A stretch of DNA of 64,000 nt from Nicotiana tabacum (taxonomy: Eukaryota > Streptophyta > Magnoliopsida > Solanales > Solanaceae), in contig NC_134101.1 in assembly GCF_000715075.1 (NCBI RefSeq), positions 152,197,584-152,261,583 on the forward strand. Direction: 5' to 3'. Of the stretch, positions 10,709 through 22,434 are shown one piece after another. Position 1 is the first letter of the stretch, and every line of letters starts with the position of its first letter. The notes under the pieces are model-generated. The model was not told the origin of the DNA and did no database searches. It was given only the letters and a program-made list of their open reading frames with translations. The position numbers and the translations under genes were made by a program.

Positions 10709-11905
10709 CTGGCTACACCGAAATTACTCTTCAGTTAGAACACGACATTGGCCCAAATGTGATCTACCACAGGTCTGGCAGACTGCAGTAGTGGTATATA
10801 TCTGCCCATAATTACAATGTCCAGATGTTGATGGTCCTCTAGTACCCTGTCTGTAATGTGGTCTATATGTGGACTGAGAAGACATGTGTGTCCCTGTCTG
10901 AGAACCCTGTTGTTGTTGTCCCTAATTTCCTGCTATTCTATTTTTACTAAAACTGCCACTGAAAGCCCCTCCTGTCTTGGCCTTCTTACGTAAATCACTA
11001 GCTACATGTTCATCACGTCCCTTGTTTTCAATCTTTCTAGCAAGGTCGACTACATCAGAGTAGAATAAAGTTTTCATCTGTGGGGCTACTACAGTGTATA
11101 GACGACCAACCAACCCATCAACAAACCTCTGAACTCGAGCTTCTTCGGTAGGCACTAAGTAAGGAGCATATATAGCTAGCTTACAAAACTTAGTGTTATA
11201 TGTTGACACATCCATATCTGGAGTCTGAACCAATCCCTCAAAGTCTCTAGCATATTTTTGCATCAGGCTATCCGAAAGAAAATGATTCTTGAACAACTTA
11301 GTGAACTCATCCCATGTCAGTGGTACTGCTCCTGCTGGCCTTCTTAGCAATACAGTTTCATACCATATGTTGGCCATATCCTCTAGTTTGTATGCTGCGA
11401 GCTCCACGGCTTTCTAACTAGAACATCCAAGTGCACGTAATGCCTTGAGTGTCCCATCCAAGAGGATCTGCTGAATTATCGGAACCTGTAAATTTTGGTG
11501 ATTTCAATTTCAGAAACTCTTGTAGGGATACTTCCTTATTTCCAAAAGTCTGAGTCTGTACAAGTGCTTGTGTCTGTAAAATAGCCGGAGAAGCTAAACT
11601 TCCTCCCTAAGTAGGCACCAATGCCTCTAACACATTCAATAACCTTGCCACTGCATCTGCAGGTAAGGCAACAGTAGGTACAACAGTTGGCACTGGTGGT
11701 GGAGTGTTCTGAACTCCCTGCTTTTTCACTTGATCTGGCATAGCAGCTTGAGGTTGACCCGTGTTTCCAACTTCAAGTTGAGGAGCAATCTGTCTTAGTT
11801 TGATAAACCCCAACATGACCGCCACCCCGGGTAGCACCACGTCCAGCAGACGAAGGTGTGTATGTCCTATCCATCTGCGAAAGAAATATTCCAAAGTCAA
11901 TCTTA
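10709..11905 (-). pseudogene. gypsy gag capsid region (broken)
   Basis: The stretch 11407-10922 on the minus strand has the retrotransposon gag core: ELAAYKLEDMANIWYETV, then TWDEFTKLFKNHFLSDSLM and RVQRFVDGLVGRL. An upstream open stretch at 11900-11607 carries the proline- and glutamine-rich N-terminus. A break lies between 11607 and 11407. The conserved zinc knuckle lies at about 10800-10690. Gag forms the virus-like particle that packages element RNA. Confidence 0.85.
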
Positions 11906-12052
11906 AGTTATCTCAACGCATGATCAAAGAATGAAAGAAGGGAAAACATTCCTAGATGTTCAGTAGCCTCAAGATCATAAGTATGGGCGCCTACATACCC
12001 ATGAACAAGACTCTACTAAATATTGCCCCATGACTCGGGACATCAAGCCTAA

Positions 12053-12064
12053 GCTCTGATACCA
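12053..12064 (-). promoter_or_regulatory. primer binding site (tRNA-iMet) of second gypsy element
   Basis: On the minus strand the sequence is TGGTATCAGAGC, complementary to the 3' end of initiator tRNA-Met, four bases after the LTR end at 12069. This is the standard minus-strand primer site for plant gypsy elements. Confidence 0.92.
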
Positions 12065-12068
12065 ACTT

Positions 12069-14204
12069 TGTCACGACCCAATTTAGGATCGTGACCGGCT
12101 CTTAGGAGCAAGTGCCCCCAAGTAAGCCTCATCGGTATTTTACAGAAAATCGGCCAGAGTTTCCCCTATTTTTGGACCATCCCAAAATTTTTCCTGTCTC
12201 AAATTCAGCAACCAAACATCCTAATAGCAATTCAAATGATAATGACTTTATCTATTAACCAAAATAAGTATCTACCTTTAACAGTCCACCCACTAACAAC
12301 TAGGAATACCACTTTATCTCAAAAATTTTATAAGAATGAGGGTTACTCAACATAAGTCTATAATAACAAAGACTACTCAAGACACTAAAAGAATGACTAT
12401 GGAGCGACTCTAAGAGTTCAAAGAAAAGACCATAACAATTGATAAAATTTCCGCCCACGCGAACAAGTGCGAGGCTCACCAAGAATTCTCAACATGTGCG
12501 CTCTAATTAACGAAATCCTCGCCTGCGTCAACTGCTGTCTCTGGAAAAAAAATTAGTGGGGAATGAGTTGCTAGCTCAGTGAGTAATAAAACTTAACCTC
12601 AACCGTTTTTATTGCGGACAAGTCAGAAAACATGCTAGTATATTAAACAGAAATTATCATAAAAATGCCCCTTTCAGAAACTATAAAAAAAATAATTTTC
12701 AGTATCATCATGTTTTTCTTATAGTATAATACGATTGACAATTCCGTAATAAGCTCGGTAACCACTATATAATATCAATATTCATATTTTGAGAGGTTTC
12801 AATGAACAGATCATGTAATCGGTATAACTGTGGACTTCTTCGCAAGAAGTCAAATATAACGGTAGTCCCTACTCGAGGGAAAATCGGTAATGGTATGCTA
12901 GTTCTACCTTCCCACTAGCAAGGGCTATAACTGTACTTTGTAATCGGGAAATACAAGGTGCACCAGGTCTAACGAACCCGCCGTTAGCTACGGGATCCTT
13001 CAAAGTCTACTCCCATTTATACTTGTCTATGTATCCGTATATACTCATAGGAAAATATGTTAAAACAATATAGGGTATTTCAGTTCTTATCAAATCATGT
13101 AATTTCATTTCGACAACAGTAAATTCAAGTAACGGTAAAATATATCTAGTGACAACAAGAATATTTAAAACAACGGTAATCATGTCAAATAACTATTTCT
13201 GCATCGTATCGAGTAAAAGACTTGTCCCACATGCAACTAAAATTAATCGGTAACATATTCATATTAAAAATCATGTATAAATCATGCAGGTTATGAAAAC
13301 ATAAATTGCGGTAAGATTACTACTCACAGTAATCGAGCCGAAATACAAACTTGTCACTTGCGATCACTTCGTGTGACTTTCTTTACGACCTATACTGTTA
13401 CAAAATTAATCTAGGTATAAGCTTCGTGAACTACCAATATAATCGATTCCAGATCTTGTCAAATCTAATCCATTTTTCTGTTTTCACTCCTCGGAATATG
13501 ATCATCTATTCTTTGTTAATTAATTTAATGGAACTTAACTGGAAAGGAAATTGGTTCTTGCTTATGTGTATGTCAATATGTATATAGATGGCTTATACAG
13601 ATACTTGGGAATTCAATTCCTTTGCAATATTTCACGTACTGAGTACCTTTGCAATATTTCAGGTACTGCTTTGCAAGACCTCAGAGACTCTCCACTAAGT
13701 TAGCATGACTAATGGATTCATTACTTCTCAATTTAGAATAATGACAATCTAATCTTATTACAATTCACTCGAAACTCAATATAACCAAGTTATCAATATC
13801 ACTGTTTAGCCATGATAATCTGGATATACCTATGTCAACGGATGAAAAAAATACCTTGAAACTTGAATTAAACTCCGCTGATAGTGGCTCTCTTGTTGTA
13901 CCAGATCGCTAGACACTGTAAAGACCTTCTTGATTTCCTCATTATAGATGTGAACTTGCTACCAACAACTTTGTTGTTCCTTCGATTTTCTTTTTTCTTT
14001 TTTGTTTGCAGGAGCTTTAATGCCCCAACTCTCCTACTCTTATTCCTTTTTCTTTGAGATTGCAAGGAATTGGAATTTTACCCATTCCTAAACTCTATAC
14101 GATGCTCTATATCAATTTTTTTCTTGGGCTTCGCCCCCCCCCCCTTTTGTTATTATTATTTGCTAATGACCAATACACCCTTACTAAAAATATAGGGTAT
14201 TACA
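12069..14204 (-). repeat. 5' LTR of second gypsy element (2136 bp)
   Basis: On the + strand the LTR runs from TGTCACGACCC to gggtattaca; on the element strand it begins TGTAATACCC and ends GGTCGTGACA next to the primer binding site. Its right 680 bp match the truncated LTR at 6347-7031. The right copy has an extra duplicated piece around 13630-13660 (tacctttgcaatatttca repeated) that the left copy lacks. The short open frames inside are not conserved between the two copies and are not counted as genes. Confidence 0.88.
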
Positions 14205-14321
14205 TCCCTCCAACTCTTTTTCTTATTTATTATTTTATTTGCATATTTAATGTTTTTTCTAGTAGTAAAATTTTCACAATATGTTTAATGCTGCAAAAAG
14301 AGTTTGCAATAAAGTTAGTAA

Positions 14322-16582
14322 TTGGGACATAAAAAAAGGGGTAGTACTTCTACTTCAGCATCTGGTAGTAATTTAAATGACTCTACACATATTCCTGAAA
14401 CATTACCTGATAATAATTTAGATTATGAACAATTACAGGAAAATTTCGGTATAGAAGATAATGAATTAGAAATGGAAGATGAGATACCACTTATACCTAG
14501 TAGTGTTGGAGCTGGTAGCAGGGGTGGTGGTCGTGGTGCTAGTAGTAGACCACATGTGGCCCCGACTACATAATCGGAGAAAAAGAAGTAAGGTTTGAAA
14601 TTTTTTTGACGAAATAAAAGGTACCGATAGAGTTAAATGCAAACTTTGTAATGATACTTTTAAACACAAGACTAGAGGACAATTAGGGGGGACTGGGACA
14701 CTTAGTAGACATATGAGAATTGAGCATCCCATAGAATGGGGTTCTGATGGAGATGAAAAACAAGCAACTTTAAACCCTTCTACTGGTGGACTTATGAAAT
14801 ATAATAAAATGAAGGATCGTGAGGAATTAGCAAAAATAATTGCTTTGGGTTGTCTACCTTTTTCTTTTGCTTCTTCATCATATCTTATTATGTATATTCA
14901 AAGGATTTATAATCCTTTATTTAAAGGTATCCCTAGAAGTACTTGTAGATCTGATATCTTTAGACTTCATGGACAATATCAAACATACATACGTTATTTG
15001 TTTAGCCACCTTCCTTGTAGAGTTTCTCTAACTTCTGATATTAGCCATGTTGTTAGTGGAAATGATTATTTGACAATTATATGTCATTGGACAGATGATA
15101 ATTATTGTATGTAAAAACGTATTATCGCTTTTAAATATGATGAAGATCAGAGTCATACTGATGTGTTTATAAGTACTACTATTTGTGAAGTTGTTGAAAT
15201 TTATAATCTCAAGCAAAAAGTATTTTGTATGTCTTTTGATAATGCTTCTAACAATAATGCCGCAATTTCAATATTTAAACTGCATTTGCAACCACCACTT
15301 GACGAAATTTTTCATGTTAGGTGTGCATGTCATGTTTATAATTTATTTGTTAAAAGTGACTTTGATTTATTTTCAACTGAGATTACTCATGTTAGAAGAA
15401 CAGTTGGTGTTATTCAAGAAAATAGTAGACAATCTAGAATTATGGAATTTAAGAATAAGTGTACCGAGCATAACCTTAAGCCCAGATTTATGCCAGACGA
15501 AATTGTTACTAGATTGAATTATACATATATATTTTTAAAATGTTGCTATAAATATAGATTCCCAATAACTAAAGTTGCTAATGCGCATTGTACTGATCCA
15601 AACCGTATGCTAACAACTACTATTTGGGAGGCCATTAATGATGTTTTTAAATTTTTACATAAATTTTATACAACTACTGTTGAGTTTTCTGGAGCATATT
15701 ACCCTATTGTTACTATGGCTTTATTACATATAGCTGAATTTTTTTTTCTACTCTTTGAATTTAAGAAGAAAAAAAATATAAGAATGTCGTTGAAAAAATG
15801 CAAGCAAAATTCAAAAAATATTTCTTTCCAAATTCCTTCGATTTACTTAATTGGTGATGTTTTAGATCCTTCTATTAAGATGTCTGATTGTCACCAATTA
15901 ATCAATGTTTTATATACTTATATGGAGATTGGACCAACTGAAACCCCAGATATATATGTTTGTATTAACAAGCTAAATGATTCTTTACAACAATTATATA
16001 ATTATTATGCAAATATAATTGATGATGTTGCTCTTAATGTAAGCAATGTTAATCCCACTATGCATTGTATCACTTCTACTACTGTGGATGATAATGAAGG
16101 CCTTGATAGTTTTAATATTTTTTCTACATTTTCTAACACTCAAACCAGTAGTAGGAACATTGATGAACTTCAATTCTACTTGCAAAAGCAAAAAAGGGCC
16201 TCGCACAAAGGAATTTTCACCGTTGGGATGGTGGCATGAGAATGGAAAGCAATTTCCTATTCTTTCCGCTATGGCTCGGGACGTGCTGAATATGTCAATT
16301 TCAACTGTTGCATCAGAGAGTGAATTTAGCCAAGCAATACAACAACTTGGAGACACCCGTCACTCATTGGGAAGTAATGCTTTGGAAGTTTTAGTATGTT
16401 TCAGAGATTGGATTAGATTGGAACGAAAAAAACAAGGATGTGAAGATGTTGATAGCCCAGAAAACGAGGAACTTGGAGATCTATTAACACATGGTAACCA
16501 ATCTGAATTTAACACTCCAGAAGAAGGCCAATCAGTTCATATTGATTATGAAGAACTTACTAAGGCAATGCAAAACCTTTGA
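14322..16582 (+). pseudogene. hAT transposase (BED finger, catalytic core, hATC) pseudogene
   Basis: An acidic/serine-rich N-terminus with a GGGRGASS linker is followed by a BED zinc finger near 14600-14730 (CKLCNDTF ... LSRHMRIEH). The core has SLTSDISH and FCMSFDNASNN, which carry the two conserved aspartates, and RCACHVYNL. The C-terminal hATC dimerisation domain is at about 16250-16430 (MSISTVASESEFS, DTRHSLGSNALEVLVCFRDW). Stops occur at 14571, near 14600 (TGA in place of Trp) and 15112 (TAA), and a frameshift lies at about 16200. The protein would cut and paste the element; this copy is dead but may derive from a once autonomous one. Confidence 0.93.
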
Positions 16583-16930
16583 ATTTACTCTTTTTTCGTT
16601 AATTTACTTGTCGTTAAATGTAAACCTTTCAATTTGTAAGTTTGAATTTTGAAATAAATGTAGCACTTGAAATTTATAAGTGCAATTTCTCCCCATCTTC
16701 ATTTTATTCTTTATATTTTACTTTATATTAATATAACTTACAATAGTTATACAAAATACAAAAAAATTTAAAAATTACACTAACCCGGCCCGTCCCCTTG
16801 TACCCATAACCCGTACGGTTCATTTTTTACCCGGATGAATCCGAACCCGTTAAGCCCGGTAACCCCTAACCCGTAGGGTTCAAAATTTTTCCTACCCAGC
16901 CCGGCCCGGCCCACCTGTTAGACACCCTTA
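16583..16930 (+). repeat. hAT 3' subterminal GC-rich repeat region and terminus
   Basis: After an AT-rich stretch with short introns or UTR-like sequence, 16785-16920 holds several copies of cccggcccg/aacccgta motifs and ends at acaccctta. Clustered short motifs next to the termini are the usual transposase contact sites in hAT elements; here that function is inferred. Confidence 0.6.
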
Positions 16931-17104
16931 TATGACACGGACAGAGAAAATTTTAAGACCTATGAATTGTTAGTTCAACTATTTTTCTTGATTGTATTAG
17001 TTCACCAAACAACAATTTTTTTTGACGGTGGTGCCGAGACGGCTTCCGCATACTTCAACTATTCCGTTAGGTATTTATTATTTTCTATTAGCATAAATAC
17101 CAAA

Positions 17105-18165
17105 TAATTGATGAGACGAGTTGTGAGGTTAATGCTAGGTTAGAGGTGAGGAGACAGTTCCTGAAGTCTAAAGGTTTCAAGTTGAGCAGGACGAAGACAG
17201 AGTGATTGGAGTGTAATTTTAGTATTGGGGCTCATGAAGCAGAAGTGGACGTGAAGCTGGATACACGAGTCATCCCCATGAGAGATAGTTTTTAATATCT
17301 TAGGTCTATGATACAGGGGTAAGGGGGAAATCAATGAGGATGTCGCACACTATATTGGAGCAGGATGGATGAAATGGAGGCTCGGTTATGGTATTTTGTG
17401 CGACAAGAATGTGCCACCTAGACTTAAGGGCAAGTTCTATAAAGCGGTAGTTAGACCGGCCATGTTGTATGGAGTCGAATGTTGGCCAGTCAAAAACTCT
17501 CATGTCCAGAAGTTGAAAGTAGCGGAAATGGAGATGTTGAGATGGATGCGTGGGCATACCAGGGGAGATAAGATTAGGAACGAGTATAATAGGGATGTGG
17601 GTGTATCTCCTATAGAAGATAAGTTGCGGGAATCGAAGGTGAGATAGTTCGGACATGTGAAGAGGAGAGACACTAATGCCTCGGTTAGGAAATGTGAGAG
17701 GTTGGCCTTGGCGGGTCAGAGGGGGAGTAAAGAGAGAGGCCTAAGAAGTACTGGAGTGAGGTGATTAGGCAGGACAATGCGCTATTTCAGCTCACTGAGG
17801 ACATGACCCTCGATAGGAAGGTGTGAAGGTTGAGGATTAGGGTTGTGGGTTGACAGACAGTCTAGAGTTCGTCTAGGCATCCTAGTAGTATTAGTACTAG
17901 TCTTGTATTTTGCTATTACTAGCCCCTTGTTATTTCACATTGTGTCATTATTTCCAGCACGATTGACTCTATTTTGATAGTGTCGTCTTCTTAGATATCT
18001 ATTGTTGCACGTATCTTCATTTGCGCCCATGTCTAATTACCTTGTTGTTGCTATTGTTTGTTTATTGCTTCATTTTCACTTCTTTTGAGTCGAGGGTCTT
18101 TCGGAAATAACCTCTTTACCGTCATTAGGTAGGGGTAAGATCTACATACACTTTACCCTCCATAT
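17105..18165 (+). mobile_element. RTE-type LINE, 5' truncated
   Basis: Read on +, 17108-17900 gives the C-terminal part of a plant RTE-like reverse transcriptase: KGFKLSRTKTE, RLKGKFYKAVVRPAMLYG, ECWPVKNSHVQKLKVAEMEM and LRWMRGHTRGDKIRNE, then FGHVKRR. Stops at about 17202, 17295, 17646 and 17764 break it. The 3' UTR ends in ggtaggggtaagatctacat and actttaccctcc, the common tail of this LINE family. The rest of the tail is cut by the Tat-element LTR at 18166. The 5' truncation is typical of target-primed reverse transcription. Confidence 0.88.
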
Positions 18166-21100
18166 TGTCACAGCCCCCCTTTTTTTTAAAAACCTTGCTT
18201 AATCCTCTTAAATAAATAAAAAAATTTGTAAAGCTCAAAAGGGTTTTCAATTATGAAAGTGACAAAGGATTGTGTTTCAAAAGATATTTCAGAGTCGCCA
18301 CCTGACATTGGTTTCGGTGTGTCAGGTTACCATTTTTCTAAAAATATTTTTTCCTTTTAAAACACTTTAGACTCCAAAACTAAGTCTGCACCAGAGATTC
18401 GGGTAAGGGGGTTCATTTGACTCGGGGAGAAGGTGTTAGACATTTTTCGAGTCCTGTAACTAGTACGGTTGCGTACTCGATCAAGTTGACTTTTAGAATG
18501 TCCGAATTGAGGTAAAACACACAAAGGAAAATAAACATCCAAAAGGTTCGAGGTCGTCCCTTCCTAAAAAAAATAAAATAAAATAAGCCTTCTTAACTTA
18601 TACTAAGCCTCTATTGATGATGCCACGACTCCATTTACATTTACTTAAGGGCATTCCCCGGGTTAAAATATTTACAATATCTACGGGACATTCCCCGGAT
18701 AAATTTATCTAAGGGACAACCTCTCACCTCGAAACCAAAAGCAAATGAAAAATCCTAAGGTTGCCTACCTAAGTGTCGTTGGCCTAACATGCTCCTAGCG
18801 AATAATAATAAAACGAGAATAAGTAAATAAGAGAAAAACTAAAAGAAATTTAACTTCGGGTCATGTTCTTTTAATTTATCATTTCCATGTATTTAGACCA
18901 AGCCTAATTCTAGCATGCAAATAAGTTTGAACACTAATGGGCTAGTCTTTTTCCCAACTCCCACGGCCCAACAATCATAAAAATGCCTAACAAACAAAGG
19001 AGAACGAAATCCAAATCACACAAGGAAAAATGCATATGAAATGTCAGTGAAATAAAGGCCTGGTGAATTAAAACATGATTAGAGCCATCTAAATCTAGCC
19101 GACCGCCTCACCTTCTTACTTTTCTATATTTTTGCTTTTATACCTCCAAAGTCCCATGTGACATTAAGACCTTAATATAACAACCTTCTATTGAAGACTA
19201 ACAGAAGACACTTCAAAGCATTTTTCATAGGTGAACACATTCCCTTGATGCAACAAGTTATCACCCTAAATTTGGGGAGATCACACAAAGGCTAAAACAA
19301 GTTAATCAAATGCAGAAGATATAATGCTCACACCTTCAAATGGATTAACTCAATTCAAACAAAGAAAAGGTTCAGTAGTCGAGTGAACATTGAAACTGTT
19401 TTTCAAAAAAAAAGAAACGGTCGTGCCGCCATCTATCATGAGCAAATTCACTGATGGTTCAAAGCGCTGGACGGGATTGAAGAAACTTAGCTTAGATCTC
19501 ACAATAACAATTAGACAGAGGACTAACACGGCTAAACAACTAGACATGCTTTCAACAATGAAGTGAAATATCCAAGCAACATTATCATTTCGATGCTGAA
19601 ACAGATTCGCCTAAACAGATCATTTACACTCAAAGTCAGCCACGCGAATAGAAGCCCTTGAAAGAGCTAACAGGCACATAGTTCTTGAAACAGGGAGGTT
19701 GCCCTCCAACTGAACTGAAACTCGACGCTAACAATAAAGACAAACAGATTTAAACAATAAACCAAGACGACAATAGGAGCACTGCCAATATTAATTAGTC
19801 ATTCCAACTTCCTTAATTTAGAATAAACCACCAAACTTACCATTAGCATGCCAAGAGATCAAACTGAATTTACTGAATAATGAAGCTTGACGCGAATCAG
19901 TGTGAACTAGCATACAAGAGTGAGCGAAACAACAGGTCGAACTTTGCTAAATCAACGCAACTAAACCAATTCAAGTTAGGCCATAATTTAACCAATCTAA
20001 ATCTCATTGAGAATCACCCTCAAGCAGATCAAACAGACAAGAATACGAAATCAAGCATAATATCAGAACATTACTCAATAGAAATAGAGTGCCTAGCGAA
20101 AAACAGAATATCAAATCTCTTGCTCTTGCAAATCAGTATCAAAGGTTACTCCCATATTAAACCTCTAAGGAAATGCGACCAACGATCTAGCCCTCCAGAA
20201 ACGGATTCCCTACGGCTCGTATCATGTTTTAATAGCACCAAATACAGAACAAAGAAAGAATCAGAGGGGAACCTGAAATTAACCTCGATTGATAACACTC
20301 CAATAGCTACAATGATTCACAAAGAACGAGCTCGAACAAGGAATTGCAACGGAACCCGAACCACTGAACTCGACCTCGAACGGCAAACTCGACTGGAAAA
20401 CGAGCTTCAACTCAACAAGACTCGAATGGCAATTTGTCACGTCGAATCGGCAAATAAACCTTCGATCAAACTCCAAACCTCAACTGATCCTCATCTTCGA
20501 ATTTAAAACCAGAAACTGAAATAATTTTTTTTTGATTATCAAAACCAAACAGAACTTCTCTTCTTTTTTTTTATACGAATCAACTGAAAATTAGAAAAGG
20601 AAGACTCAAATCAAAACCAAAACCCCTCCTTCCTTTTTTTCATTCTGTCCAAAAACCAAATATATATATCTCTCTCGAATCTTCTTCTTCTTCAACAAGA
20701 AATCCCCAGAACCGTGTGGACCCCCTCCAAGATCCGAAAATCCCATTTTAAACAAAAAATCAGAAAATGGAAGTCTTGGATCAAAATTTTAATCCAACGG
20801 CTCCCATTTTCCGACATTTATCTCAAGGATTCAGATTTTTTGTTTAAACAAAAGAAATAAAAGAAGAAATACGCATGAATCGGACTAAAATGATGTGATT
20901 TGGTACGGAAGGGATGACGTGGAAGAAGGAGAAGACGAGGGGGGACCATGGGGGGACTAGGGCTTACGTGGAACGTCGGAAAAATGACTTTTCCGGCGGG
21001 TTTCGGGGTGTTGTTGATGGGCAGAGGCGTGTGAAGGGGGGGGGGGGGAGGGGCTGCGTTTGGGATGTAGTAACCTTAGGGTTTACAAGGAGTGTGGGAA

Positions 21101-21610
21101 TTAATATGATGGACGGTCGAGATTTTAAGTGAAATGGGGCGGGTGACGGGTCATGGGTCAAGAGGGAGTGGGCTGCCCGATTTGGGCCATGTTCCTGCCT
21201 GAAATTGGGCCAAAAATTTGGTTTTTCTTCCATTCCTAAGGTCCATTGACTAACAAACCCAATTTCTTGAACTATATATATATATAAAATTAAATTAAAT
21301 ATATCATACTATGAAACCATTTTTTTTAATATTATTTTTATACAAATTATTATATTCAAAATAAAAGTGAAAAAATCATGGTAAAAACAAAAGATATGGC
21401 TATAAAATATTGTAACCTAAACTAAATAGAATAAAATAGAACATGAAACTATTATTTATTTATTTTTTTTTCAATTTTGTGCCAAAAAAATAGAATTAAA
21501 ATTATTAATAAAGTAAAATCCTATAGAAATAAACTCAAATAAATGTCTTAAAAAAATACTAGGACTATTAGAGGTGATTCTAATGTGCGGGTCAAAATTA
21601 TATGTCTACA
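18166..21610 (-). repeat. 3' LTR of Tat-lineage element (3445 bp)
   Basis: On the element strand the LTR begins TGTAGACATA after the purine tract at 21611 and ends GGGGCTGTGACA at 18166. Beginning with TGTAGACA is usual for this lineage. The inside is AT-rich towards 21240-21560 and contains a poly-G/C run at 21039-21048. A 208-codon open frame on the opposite strand (19880-20506) has no recognisable similarity and reads antisense to the element. Confidence 0.85.
20655..20690 (-). promoter_or_regulatory. candidate TATA box of the Tat LTR promoter
   Basis: On the element strand a GAGAGATATATATATTTGG stretch follows a pyrimidine/purine-asymmetric region roughly 940 bp into the LTR. It would place transcription start near 20630 and leave a long R-U5. 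This rests only on the TATA-like sequence and its position. Confidence 0.3.
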
Positions 21611-21622
21611 GCTGTCCCTCTT
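21611..21622 (-). promoter_or_regulatory. polypurine tract of Tat-lineage element
   Basis: On the element strand AAAGAGGGACAGC lies immediately before TGTAGACA, the plus-strand primer site for this lineage. Confidence 0.7.
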
Positions 21623-22046
21623 TGACGATTTCAGACAAAGAACAACAAGACATGTTTTTGAACCGACCCTTATTTAGAGAGACAAAAACTAAAAAAAAAA
21701 AAATGTGACCGAGCCCTGATATCTGAGGTGCCTACATATCCTTGGCTATAAAGGAATCAAGCCATTTGTAGCTCGAAAGTGCGTGAGATGATGGAGTATA
21801 CCGAGGTAGAGAGACGGTCGAGGTGCCGTCGAGGTTCCGGTCCGCGATTCCTGCCATTACATCGAAGATAAAAGGAAAAATTACAGCAAAAGTAAAAGAA
21901 AAATACAAGATCCTATCTACTTCTTGTCTTGAATCTTCCTTGAATCTCTACTTGATCTTCGATATGAAACTGAAAAATGGAACCTGTTCTTCAAGCGGGC
22001 TTCTGATGCTTCTTGAATTTACGAATTGAAGTAACTCTGAAATGAA

Positions 22047-22330
22047 TTCCCTCGTTCTCCAGGTGGGCGCCTGCCAATAGCTTGACTTTGGTATAAAATG
22101 AGTTTCCTCGTTATCCAGGTGGGCGCCTGATTACCAACAACTTGAATTGTGTTCCCTCGTTATCCAGGTGGGTGCTTGATCGCCAACAACTTAAAATTGT
22201 ATTTCCTCGTTATCCAGGTGGGCGCCTGATTACCAAAACTCGAAATTGTACTCCCTCGTTATCCAGGTGGGCGCCTGATTACCAAAACTCGAAACTGTAT
22301 TCCCTCGTTATCTAGGTGAGCGCCTGATAT
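22047..22330 (-). repeat. tandem array 1 in Tat 3' UTR (about 50-bp unit, 6 copies)
   Basis: The unit carries ccctcgttatccaggtgggc followed by gcctgattaccaa and a short spacer. Copies start at about 22047, 22103, 22152, 22202, 22252 and 22300. The core tatccagg is shared with the larger array to the right, which suggests that one grew from the other. Confidence 0.85.
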
Positions 22331-22434
22331 TGCAACAAAACAGACAAAACAAAAGAAATTTTTCTGCCCCAGTTTGGGATCTGGGCATATGTGAGTGTTA
22401 ATCGGATCATGTTAACTATAGAGCTCTAAGAATT

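Larger units (their letters stand above)
6347..14204 (-). mobile_element. second Ty3/gypsy chromovirus, reverse orientation
   Basis: The internal region read on the minus strand gives gag, protease, reverse transcriptase, RNase H and integrase from 11.9 kb down to 7.2 kb. It is bounded by a polypurine tract (7032-7041) with an LTR beyond it on the left, and by a primer binding site (12053-12064) with an LTR beyond it on the right. The left LTR keeps only 685 bp of the 2136-bp sequence. Many stops and frameshifts make the copy non-autonomous. The right flank is a hAT pseudogene, so the element probably inserted into the hAT. Confidence 0.93.
14205..16930 (+). mobile_element. hAT-superfamily DNA transposon, 5' end missing
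   Basis: A hAT transposase pseudogene is followed by a GC-rich subterminal region of CCCGGCCCGTCCC-like repeats. The right end reads acctgttagacaccctta, the reverse complement of a typical plant hAT terminus (TAAGGGTGTC). The matching left terminus is not found; the left side abuts the gypsy LTR at 14204, which suggests that the gypsy insertion and a later deletion removed it. The right boundary at 16930 is an estimate because no target duplication can be paired. Confidence 0.8.

Noticed and set aside
16785..16925. CpG island or host promoter
   Set aside because: The CCCGGCCCG-type repeats fit the subterminal region of the hAT element next to its terminus.
20914..21233. Overlapping GC-rich frames on both strands
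   Set aside because: They lie in the Tat LTR, include a poly-G run, and resemble nothing known.
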